DNA of 64,000 nucleotides, from contig CP137318.1 in NCBI GenBank assembly GCA_033182465.1, positions 248,001 through 312,000 on the forward strand, in the 5' to 3' direction. The notes beneath the pieces were generated by a model, which saw only the letters and a list, made by a program, of their open reading frames with translations, did not search any database and was not told where the DNA came from. Below, piece after piece: positions 56,385-64,000 of this stretch (position 1 is its first letter; each line of letters starts with the position of its first letter). The translations under genes were made by a program, and so were the position numbers. Source of the stretch: Sanghuangporus weigelae (Eukaryota; Basidiomycota; Agaricomycetes; Hymenochaetales; Hymenochaetaceae).

Positions 56385-59300
56385 TTAATTGTCGACGAGT
56401 CCGATTAACGAATTTAAATGATTAAATTGTTTAGTGTTGAGCGCTTTTGTTAACGTGTCTGCACGTTGATTTGTAGTTGGTACATAATTAACTCTTATCG
56501 AATGATTTTCGATATAACAATGTACGAAGGCTCTTCGCCTATCTAAATGTTTTGTTCTAATATTGTGTGAAAATTCATCGATTTGAACATCTCTTATAGC
56601 CGCTTCGTTATCCGAATAAATTGTGATTAATCTATCACTTTCTTTTATGTTTAATTCTTCTATGAAATGTTTAATCCAAATAGCTTCTTTGGTAGCATGT
56701 TGTAATGCTTGAATTTCTGCGTCATATACTGATGCAGGTACCAAATCTTGTCTTTTTGATGACCACGAAAATGATGAATTTCTTATGGTAAATATATATC
56801 CATTAATAGCTTTATAGCCTTCTGTTACCGCACCGTCTGAATCGCAATAACCATCTATTATTAGTGGATATTTGCCTCCAAGTTTTAACCATTTGTTTTT
56901 GGTTGTGTTTAAATATGATAAAGCATATCTAGCGACATTAACATGTGTTTCATCAGGATTATGTAAATGTCTTGCTAATTGTCCTGCAACATAAGCTACA
57001 TCGGGCCTAGTTGCATCCGCAGCGTATCGGAGTGATCCGACTAAACTCATATATAACGATTTAGTTTCTTGTGAACTTGTATTGTCGCTTGATTTTAATC
57101 TGCTTCCTGGCGCCATTGGAGTTTGGCGTAATCTTTCAGTTTCAATATTAAATCTAAGTGTTATGTCTTCGATATATTTCTTTTGTCTTAATAGTATTGT
57201 TCGATCGTGACGGTTTCTCTTCATTTCGATTCCCAATAACCAATGGATCTCACCATTGTCTGTTAGATTAACGAATTTTCGTATCTTCGTGACTAAATCA
57301 TTTTTTATATTGATGTTTTGACTTATTATAGTTATATCATCCACATGCATGAATGTTATTAAATTTGGTTTGAATATCGATTTATCATAGAATACGGCAT
57401 AATCTTCAGCAGATCTTGTTAATCCTGCTGCATTAAGTATATCATTTATTTTCTTATACCATCTTCTTCCTGATTGTTTTAATCCGTATAATGCCTTTTT
57501 TAATCTTAATGCTTGACCAGGTTTAATGTCTTTACAAAAATTTCCTGGTGGTGGACGCATGTAGATGACTTCATCTTGATTTAATTCTCCGTATAAATAA
57601 GCGGATTTTACATCAATTTGATGTATTTCGTAATCGTTTGCCGCTGCCCAATGTAATAATAACCTAGCTGTTGATAACTTCGCGACGGGTGCAAAAGTGT
57701 CTTGCGAGTAATAATCTATTCCATCAATTTGACTAAAACCTTGGGCTACTAATCGTGCTTTATATTTTTCGATTGTGGAATCTGCTTTGTATTTTATGTT
57801 ATAGACAAATCTGCATCCCACTATGTTTGTATTCGGTGGTGGGTATTCATATATCCATGTGTTATGTTCTACTAATGAGTCTATTTCATTTTTCATGGCT
57901 TGTCGCCATTTGTCATGATCAGGTCTTCTTAATGCGTCTAAGTATGTTATTGGTATTTTCATACTTTTATTTATTTCATTATTAAATTCTGTTAAGAATA
58001 TAGAAATATCTTCTTGTTTTTCGATCGCTAGACCTGCTTCTCTTTTCTTACGAGATGGTTCACGATGTCTTTGTAATCTTTCTTTTAATGGTGTTTGATC
58101 GTCGATATCATTATTATTATTATCAGGTTGCGTTATTTTCTCCCCTTGAGTTCGAGTTTCGTTAGAAATGATGAACTCGACATTTCTTTCTGTTGATACT
58201 TTAGAGTCGTGATAGACATATATGCCATCTTTTGTGTTTGAGTCATATCCGACAAATTTCCCTAGTGCACCTTTATTTTGTAATTTGTTTGTATTTTCTT
58301 TTCTGTATATAACGTCGTGTCCAAATTCGTGGAGACCATTTAATATATAATTTGCATTAAAGCGTGCTTTGAATGGTGTTTCAAAGTTTATGGCACTTTT
58401 TGGTGATCTATTAGTAATGAATAACGCATGCTGTGCAGCATAATACCATAATCGTTGTGGTAAATTTTTTGCTGTTAACATAGATCTAACATGATTAAAG
58501 ATAGTTTGATGCATTCTCTCGGCAACTCCGTTTTGCTGTGGCGTGTCATGAACAGTTAATTTTCTGATAGTTCCTTGTGAATCAAGGTAATCAGTAAAGT
58601 CTTTAGATAAAAATACAGCATCGTTATCCGATTGAAGGATTTTAATTATTACGCCATTTTGTAATTTTAATCGAGTTGTATATTTAATATATTCCGTGTA
58701 TGCATCACTTTTGTGTTTTAATGGTAGCATTTCTGACCACCTAGTTGAATCATCAACTAATGTAAGTAAATATGATATCGAATTTAGCGCTAGTGTTGGT
58801 GCTGGTCCCCAAATATCCATATGTATTAAATCACCAAAGTTATTTGCTAGCGGTGATTTTCTTTGATGTGGTATTATTGTTCGTGATATATTTGCTCTTG
58901 TGCAATCGATACAATTTTTATTTGTGTTGTCGTCTATAATTTTCTCAGTTATTATTTCAGGGTGGTCTTTAATCATTTTTCGTATGTAACCATAGCTGAT
59001 ATGGCCTAATTTCTTATGTAATTCATCGATTGTTAATGTCGCTATAATGTTTGGTTTCATTTCTGGATCATTATACGTGTGTACTTCGTACAATTTTTTA
59101 TATGATCGTTGTATAGTTCCGAGATGTCTATTATTTTTCATTACGATGCAAATGTCTTGTTCGGTAATAAATTTAAATCCTTGATCACACATTTCAGCTA
59201 ATGATATTAGCGTGCATTTAAATTTTGGCGAATAATAAATATTTGATAGTTTTATTATAGTGCAATTTTCGGGTGTTACAAAATTGTTATTCACTTTAAA

Positions 59301-60485
59301 TAATAAAATTTTCATGTCGCCTTTTTGAGAAACGGTGATGGCGGTGTCGTCGGCGGTTCGCACTATAATTGGTTCGCAATTAGTAATGTTCGTTAAAATT
59401 TTTTGATAAGGAGTAACATGAATGCTAGCTCCTGAATCTAATAATGCCATTGTATGACTTACTGATTGGACGTATTCCATAGGCACGTCATCAGGTATTG
59501 CTTTTTCGATAATATTGATTTCTTTTTCGCGTCTCTTTCCTTCGCGTTTGGACATTATTGCTGCGTATTCATCCATTTGTTCCTTCGTTGGGGGATTAAG
59601 GTGCATTGGATGATAACCGTGTTCTTCAATAAAATCTTGATTCGCAAGTTCATTCGCAAAAGGCGAGATTGGTGCGTCGTGATCAATAAGGTCGAAAAGG
59701 GATTTTCCTTCGAGAAGGACGCCATCGTCGTTGGGGTCCTGTTGCATTGTCATTTGTTCCCAAAAATCATCGACAAAATTTGTGCCGGATGATGATTCGG
59801 CGGCAAGTTGGGTAGCGATCGTCTGTTGACGTTTCACGGGTCGTTCGAAAGGGTTCGTTGTGTTCGTCCATTCTCGGGTTTGTTTTAATTTCGGGTTCTC
59901 GTCATCTGAAAGATCGAGAGTCGTCGGTGACGGTGTGTTGACTGTGAAGTTGGATTCTGACGGGAGAACGGGTGTCTTTGAGCGCATACTGGCCATGTTG
60001 ACTTCTTCGATACGAGTAGTGTTAGATGGTGGTAGCGCGTAAGAAGGGATTATTGCCTGAGCGGCCGCATTCGGATTTGTATAATTCGTCGACGCTTGCG
60101 TAATCAAAGAAGCAGTCGCAGTAGAATTGGGACGAGATTGACGTATCTTTAACGTTTGTGGTGTCGGCGGAGCACGGCAGTCTTTCGACATGTGTCCGAA
60201 CTTTTTGCAATTGAAGCATTGCGGTGCTCCGGTGACTGCATGCGTGTGAGGCGTAAAATGTTTATAGGTAAAGTTTGATCGGCCTCTACCACGTCCTCGA
60301 AAATAGTTTCGGTTATCCCAAGGACCTTTCCAGAATTGCGTAGTAGATCCGGGATAATTTGGGTTCGCATGCTGCAGGTAACTCGTGTTTCTATTCATTC
60401 CTTGGTTAAAATGTGATCGATAAGAAAAGATTCGTCCTCGTGATGATGTTGCTCTCCCCCGAAAGGTACTTGGGGTGGCTGACGG
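56385..60485 (-). CDS. Copia Pol (protease, integrase, reverse transcriptase, RNase H)
   Basis: A single minus-strand frame of about 1366 codons, stop TAA 56385-56387; its apparent ATG (60500) lies within solo LTR C. In order: zinc knuckle CFNCKKFGHMSKDC (residues ~95-108), aspartic protease LLDSGASIHV, integrase HHCC (HKKLGHIS...CIDC) and the D,D,E set (HMDIWGP, LQSDND, NGVAERMH), reverse transcriptase with HVDD in place of YVDD, and RNase H (DSDGA, DAEIQAL, SDNEAAI). No internal stop or frameshift is seen, so the enzyme part looks intact. It makes the element's cDNA and inserts it. Gag lies upstream in the same frame once solo LTR C is discounted, so Gag-Pol was one polyprotein. Confidence 0.93.
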   Translation of the reverse strand, partial: PSATPSTFRGRATSSRGRIFSYRSHFNQGMNRNTSYLQHANPNYPGSTTQFWKGPWDNRNYFRGRGRGRSNFTYKHFTPHTHAVTGAPQCFNCKKFGHMSKDCRAPPTPQTLKIRQSRPNSTATASLITQASTNYTNPNAAAQAIIPSYALPPSNTTRIEEVNMASMRSKTPVLPSESNFTVNTPSPTTLDLSDDENPKLKQTREWTNTTNPFERPVKRQQTIATQLAAESSSGTNFVDDFWEQMTMQQDPNDDGVLLEGKSLFDLIDHDAPISPFANELANQDFIEEHGYHPMHLNPPTKEQMDEYAAIMSKREGKRREKEINIIEKAIPDDVPMEYVQSVSHTMALLDSGASIHVTPYQKILTNITNCEPIIVRTADDTAITVSQKGDMKILLFKVNNNFVTPENCTIIKLSNIYYSPKFKCTLISLAEMCDQGFKFITEQDICIVMKNNRHLGTIQRSYKKLYEVHTYNDPEMKPNIIATLTIDELHKKLGHISYGYIRKMIKDHPEIITEKIIDDNTNKNCIDCTRANISRTIIPHQRKSPLANNFGDLIHMDIWGPAPTLALNSISYLLTLVDDSTRWSEMLPLKHKSDAYTEYIKYTTRLKLQNGVIIKILQSDNDAVFLSKDFTDYLDSQGTIRKLTVHDTPQQNGVAERMHQTIFNHVRSMLTAKNLPQRLWYYAAQHALFITNRSPKSAINFETPFKARFNANYILNGLHEFGHDVIYRKENTNKLQNKGALGKFVGYDSNTKDGIYVYHDSKVSTERNVEFIISNETRTQGEKITQPDNNNNDIDDQTPLKERLQRHREPSRKKREAGLAIEKQEDISIFLTEFNNEINKSMKIPITYLDALRRPDHDKWRQAMKNEIDSLVEHNTWIYEYPPPNTNIVGCRFVYNIKYKADSTIEKYKARLVAQGFSQIDGIDYYSQDTFAPVAKLSTARLLLHWAAANDYEIHQIDVKSAYLYGELNQDEVIYMRPPPGNFCKDIKPGQALRLKKALYGLKQSGRRWYKKINDILNAAGLTRSAEDYAVFYDKSIFKPNLITFMHVDDITIISQNINIKNDLVTKIRKFVNLTDNGEIHWLLGIEMKRNRHDRTILLRQKKYIEDITLRFNIETERLRQTPMAPGSRLKSSDNTSSQETKSLYMSLVGSLRYAADATRPDVAYVAGQLARHLHNPDETHVNVARYALSYLNTTKNKWLKLGGKYPLIIDGYCDSDGAVTEGYKAINGYIFTIRNSSFSWSSKRQDLVPASVYDAEIQALQHATKEAIWIKHFIEELNIKESDRLITIYSDNEAAIRDVQIDEFSHNIRTKHLDRRRAFVHCYIENHSIRVNYVPTTNQRADTLTKALNTKQFNHLNSLIGLVDN

Positions 60486-61850
60486 TGTAGTGCGCCGCAC
60501 TTGCCTGTACCGGTACGTCGGTACAGGCCCCTCAGTACTCTGTACAGTATACCATCGTGCGCCGACCGCTACACCTCCGCCGCTCCTTAAGACCCTCCAA
60601 ACCGCCGCTCTTTGATCCGCGGCTCAACCAATACGTCCGCCGCCTCCCGTCCTTCGAAGACTTCCCAAACCGAGTACGCTTGGCCAGCCGCACTTTCTGA
60701 TACGCGGGCGCCTGGAACGTTGCAGCGGATGTATCGGCTACTGCGGCGGAAGGATATCGAACCGTATAGCCGATGGAATATTCGTCGGCTCCTGTTGATT
60801 GGCTTATCCGACGTCGGGTAGTGGTTTTACAAGGTCCCAGGTACCACGTTTCATGTTCATACTATGCCGCCTTGTGCGCCGAGTCCGATTGTCGGACGCG
60901 GCGGCCACTCGCGTATTCCCCTTTTAGTATTATTGCCTCCCCTGACGTTTCATATTCGTGTGGTGCGACCACTTAGCGATCCGAGCGCGCCCGATGATGA
61001 TGCGCCGCGCCAATCACCGCCAGCCCGATCAGCGCGCGTCCGTGTCTTGGCAGCTTCGCGGCGCGCCCCGATCTTCGGGTCCGCACCGATTGTGCGCCTG
61101 TGACGCGCCGTCACTGTCGCCGCCTCTGTGACGCTCTTCCCCAGCATTCCCCAGTATATATAGACCTCATGTATGTAGTGTTCAGAAGCAGTAGTTCAGA
61201 ATAGATCTCAGTGCACTCCTCTCGTCTCTATTAGCCCTTTTGCTCTCTATCGCCTCCGCCGAAGGTCGTGTGCCGACACAAGACGCCGCCCCCGTTTAAG
61301 GGAATAACAGGGGCACGTGCTCACTCGCCACTGCGCAAGTGATCGGCAGAGCTATCCCCCGTCGTGGGAAACGACAGCGCCATCGCCCTCTTGACAATCG
61401 GCGACACCGTCGCTCTCCTGGTAATCGGCGACGCCGTCGCTCTCCTGGTAATCAGCGACACCGTCGCTCTCCTGGCAATCGGCGATACCGTCGCTCTACC
61501 AGTAATCGCCGCCGCTCGCAGGACTCGACAGCGCCGTCGCTCTACTGCTTATTCGCGACGCCGACATCTTGACTCGTCGGCGGCTCTGTCCCGTACATTA
61601 TCGGCGGCGTCCCCTTTATACGCGGATCATACCATAGCCCTTACGATTGAGCCCCCCCACGACTGAGCGCGCATCCCGATCGGCAGCAGTGCTTCCGGGT
61701 CAAATTGTCCGCCACGGCACCAAGCTGTCCAGGAGGTCTAGCCACGAGTTGGATCCCTTCTTACCTCTCCGATCTTTGACACCGCCGACGCCTCTCTGTG
61801 GTCGAACGCCGTCGCCTTCGCCGCTGCTTAAGAGGGTCTGATAGTCTACA
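60486..61850 (+). mobile_element. solo LTR C (1365 bp), 4-bp TSD ACGG
   Basis: Begins TGTAGTGCGCCGC and ends GATAGTCTACA; flanked by ACGG at 60482-60485 and 61851-61854. It has a TATA-like GTATATATAGACC near 61154. It shares the TGTAG...ACA ends, GC-rich CGCCG-rich style, TATA word and TSD length with A and B but is otherwise diverged, so a related subfamily. It splits Copia gag from pol. Confidence 0.78.
61396..61503 (+). repeat. 27-bp minisatellite inside solo LTR C
   Basis: Four units starting AATCGGCGACACCGTCGC at 61396, 61423, 61450 and 61477, with a few substitutions; a fragment follows at 61504. Confidence 0.8.
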
Positions 61851-61854
61851 ACGG

Positions 61855-63135
61855 TTGCTTCTGCGCCTGGTAATTTGCAAAAGCCGCACGCAGTTTGGCG
61901 ATTAAGCCGTCAGGGGTTACGGTTCTGCGTGGTTGATTGGCGGTAAGGGTTGAGTTATAAAAATCGATCCTCGCTTGTAATTGTTGGAACACGTAGCCAT
62001 ACTGCGGTGGCGTAGAAGTTTGTATCGCAGATAAGTACGTATCGTCTGTCGGCTTCTTATTGTGTTGTGTGAGTAAACCATAGATATTTTGTAACTTATC
62101 TAAGGTTTTATCAAATTCGGAAACGTGTACGCGTATATTGAAAAGCTTCGATACTTCGACTGCGGAAGTAACCGTGGTTCGAACGTCGAACCTCGTTTTC
62201 AGGTGGTTTATAAATAGAATAACGCGGTTGATACCGATCATATTTGAAAGAATTGAATCAGGTACTTTCGATTGGAACACGGAGATGAGTTGGTTGTTCG
62301 TGGTCTGGCCATCGGTGTCATTAGCTGGCGGGCTCGAAACGAGATGATCTTCAAGTCCTAGTGCGAGCATGGTTGCTTCGACGCGAATAAGCCACATTTT
62401 GAAATTCAATCCGTTGTGCTGAAGTTTCTCGATGCCATCAAAGGCCTTAAACAGGTCCCTGAGGTCTAAGCCAGCGATGTGAAAAACTCGAGTAGCCATT
62501 GATGAAGATGATGAGCTAGATGGATTTGAAGGGCTTGGAGGTGGTGTATGTGGACTTTGGGATGAAGTTCGAGGTGCACTTATATGCATTGGGTGTGAAC
62601 TAGCTCTAGTTTGCTCACTATTATTTGAATTGTTATCATTTTCATTTTCTTCATCTTCTTGTTCCGTTCGGGGTTCCCGAGTTTGCGTTGATTCCGTGTC
62701 CTGAGGTATTATCTCCATTTCTTGTGGCGAATTTGTTAATGTAGTACCCGAAGGTCCGCTCACAGGTTGTCTAGGTAATTCATCTCTTATTACTTCGCGA
62801 TAAGTTTCCTCATCGTCTGAATGTGGTATATGTTCATAAAGGTATCTATTTCTTAATTCTGTAACGGCGATTGTATTCATTTTTATATTTCTCACGATCC
62901 GTAATGGCCGTTGTTCATAGAAACGCGGAGGGGCATAATGGTAAAATTTTGAGCATGACATTGAATATTCTATTCGTCGTCTCTGTGTGCTATACCTCGT
63001 TGTAACCTGTGTCGCCGCATCTCTCTTTCCTTCCACCTGTGTCCAGTCTGGTCGGTTGTGAGGATATTGAGCAGCCGGACTTTTGCCAATCGTTCGGTAT
63101 GTAGGACGCGCGGGTCGAGTTTGAATTTCGTCCAT
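61855..63135 (-). CDS. Copia Gag
   Basis: Minus-strand frame from ATG 63135 (MDEIQTRPARPTYR) to the solo LTR C border; the stop used now (61846) lies in the LTR sequence. Residues ~210-420 (FDGIEKLQHNGLNFKMWLIR, RVILFINHLKTRFDVRTTV, YLSAIQTSTPPQYGYVF) have the helical UBN2/retrotran-gag character of Copia capsids. A Ser/Asn-rich acidic linker precedes. The zinc knuckle lies beyond the insertion in the pol frame. A second frame (63305-62970) overlaps the start and begins at an ATG inside the primer-binding site. Confidence 0.82.
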
Positions 63136-63305
63136 GTTGTTACGATTTCGACGCGCGTTGGACTATGTTTAATAACGTCGGTGTCGAAGATGTTGTAGTC
63201 GTATTTCCAAAAATCGACGAACTTGTATGTTCTGGTGTATACGTGCGTCGTATCGACGAACGTCAAATCCGAATATCTTTTGTTCGCAGGGTTATCAAGG
63301 CTCAT
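62970..63305 (-). other. overlapping upstream frame at Copia gag start
   Basis: Open frame MSLDNPANKRYSDLTF... of 111 codons in a different frame from Gag, starting at the first ATG after the LTR (within the PBS). It could be the true Gag N-terminus joined by frameshift, an upstream ORF, or chance. No family recognised. Confidence 0.3.
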
Positions 63306-63309
63306 AACC
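63299..63309 (-). other. primer-binding site, tRNA-iMet half-molecule type
   Basis: GGTTATGAGCC starts immediately after the 5' LTR. It is complementary to the anticodon stem-loop of fungal initiator tRNA-Met (GGCTCATAACC), the internal priming mode known for Drosophila copia. Confidence 0.7.
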
Positions 63310-63463
63310 TTTTAAGATGTTGAGCTCACGGTGCCTTCAATATGAGGGCATACGTACGGTAACGAGAGAACGTTCGTTCTTGTTATACATTGACCTTCCA
63401 GAGGTCTTATATACTACTGATACAGCACGTGCTAATGTTACATAATACGATTACATTCTAATA
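63310..63463 (-). repeat. 5' LTR of the Copia element (154 bp)
   Basis: On the minus strand TATTAGAATG...CATCTTAAAA. It includes a TATA-like GTATATAAGA (63405-63414). The right flank TGTGT is the target duplication. Confidence 0.9.
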
Positions 63464-64000
63464 TGTGTGATAAAGCATACTAATAAGTTCCGAAATGAAG
63501 TACGCCACTATGCCAGACAATATGATCTACGTTGCGATTTATTCCTGCGTTTCACCACGTACGTTTCCATACATTTCTTGAGCATACGATCGAATGACCT
63601 GAGTTGACATCCTTTTAGTTTATTTCAATGCTATGCTCGCTTCAGTCAACTCTCGAGAATGGTTGCGTAAGAAATGGGCTGACAAAGGTACAAGCCTGAA
63701 TATCGAAACATGGCACGTCGCTACACCACGACCTCGACCTGATTCGGGCAGCACAATCTGTTCTGAGACAACGGAACTTGAGGATGAGCTGGCGACGAAA
63801 AGAAATCGGTGCGAAGACTTGAGGGTAAGCTCAGTCTCGCCACTATTTAGCGCAGTTGTCCCTTACTTGCTTGAGTGAACAGTTATCGCCTGTGACGACC
63901 AAAACAGAAACGAAAGATATCACTGAAGAATTTGAGGCCAGACTGAATCGATCCGTCTATGATTTACCAGTCTGACAAACCTGGAAAATCATAACTTGCT

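Larger units (their letters stand above)
54238..63463 (-). mobile_element. complete Copia LTR retrotransposon with two nested solo LTRs
   Basis: Minus-strand orientation. 5' LTR 63310-63463, PBS 63299-63309, gag 63135 to 61855, pol 60481 to 56385, PPT 56346-56354, 3' LTR 54238-54259 plus 56214-56345. The target duplication is TGTGT (54233-54237 and 63464-63468). The domain order integrase before reverse transcriptase defines Copia. The two 154-bp LTRs look identical, so insertion was recent. Two solo LTRs (B and C) with 4-bp TSDs are nested inside. The element lies in an intron of the DUF6534 gene. Confidence 0.92.
52851..63975 (+). pseudogene. DUF6534-like membrane protein gene with Copia inserted in an intron
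   Basis: 5' exons start at ATG 52851 (MSSAIEVGPQPQTS...); joined through GTGAGT/CACCAG they give FSAMLFGIINVQVLTYYQSY, the first helix of DUF6534 proteins. Later exons include LISYYNYSTFVAHFTDAM and, near 54135-54222, TDTMVNKLMIYIVGTGLLTSM plus AALACFIT, the conserved helix before the last exons. The match resumes at 63496 as YATMPDNMIYVAIYSCVS, then FNAMLASVNSREWLRKKW, ending at TGA 63973-63975. Between them, GTTTGG...TACTAATAAG...GAAG forms a 59-nt intron once the 9.2-kb Copia is removed. The third exon's frame is unclear (53219), so independent decay is possible. Family function is unknown. Confidence 0.7.

Noticed and set aside
61396-61503. Repeats in solo LTR C considered as a CRISPR-like array
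   Set aside because: Units are contiguous 27-bp tandem copies without spacers, in a eukaryotic genome.

Overview
The window looks like a basidiomycete (probably Agaricomycetes) genomic contig. Genes carry many short introns (about 50-65 nt, GTRNGT donors, CTAAT-type branch points, YAG acceptors). Gene families typical of mushrooms are present: DUF6534 membrane proteins, REase-like/kinase proteins, ABHD13/Bem46 hydrolases and OTT_1508-like deaminases. No bacterial-style operons, rRNA or CRISPR are seen. Products were assigned by reading translated exons and recalling family motifs; no database search was run.

Region 1 (1-12.46 kb) is a tandem array of four paralogous genes, about 3.2 kb per unit, all on +. 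Each encodes an unknown N-terminal region, a segment resembling a restriction-endonuclease fold and a C-terminal protein-kinase-like domain. Copy 1 reads intact. Copy 2 is a pseudogene (in-frame TGA, lost start, duplicated first exons). Copies 3 and 4 have sound bodies but damaged first exons.

Region 2 (12.78-37.48 kb) is a dense housekeeping block: DPM3 (dolichol-phosphate-mannose synthase subunit), an RRM-less CstF-64/Rna15-like protein, condensin SMC4, a GNAT-like acetyltransferase, a Pop3/Rpp38-like RNase P/MRP subunit, an ABHD13/Bem46 hydrolase, dCMP deaminase DCD1, TTI1 (TTT complex) and an ABC half-transporter. About 2.6 kb (22.0-24.6 kb) and 1.3 kb (27.8-29.1 kb) hold no recognisable gene.

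Region 3 (37.6-63.98 kb) is an island of nested transposable elements and broken genes. (a) An internally deleted TTI1 fragment is interrupted by a 563-bp hAT-like element with 8-bp TSD. (b) A tandem repeat follows. (c) A 2.84-kb LTR-like element (TSD TTGTT) carries an unknown ORF split by a 1.33-kb near-perfect foldback palindrome. (d) A Gypsy-like LTR/gag remnant follows. (e) An OTT_1508-like deaminase pseudogene is cut between its HAE and CxxC motifs by a second hAT-like element, itself hit by a 1.97-kb solo LTR. (f) A copy of the ABC gene's 3' end, a cupin gene and a decayed cupin copy come next. (g) A DUF6534 gene has a complete Copia element (154-bp identical LTRs, TSD TGTGT, tRNA-iMet half-molecule PBS, polypurine tract, Gag-Pol) inside one intron. 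That Copia was hit twice by solo LTRs, one within its own LTR and one splitting gag from pol in frame. All three solo LTRs make 4-bp duplications of ACGG/CCGT, which suggests a target preference.

The insertions can be ordered: host gene, then hAT or Copia, then solo-LTR family. Insertion ends and TSDs were read base by base. Exon boundaries of the longer genes are partly approximate.
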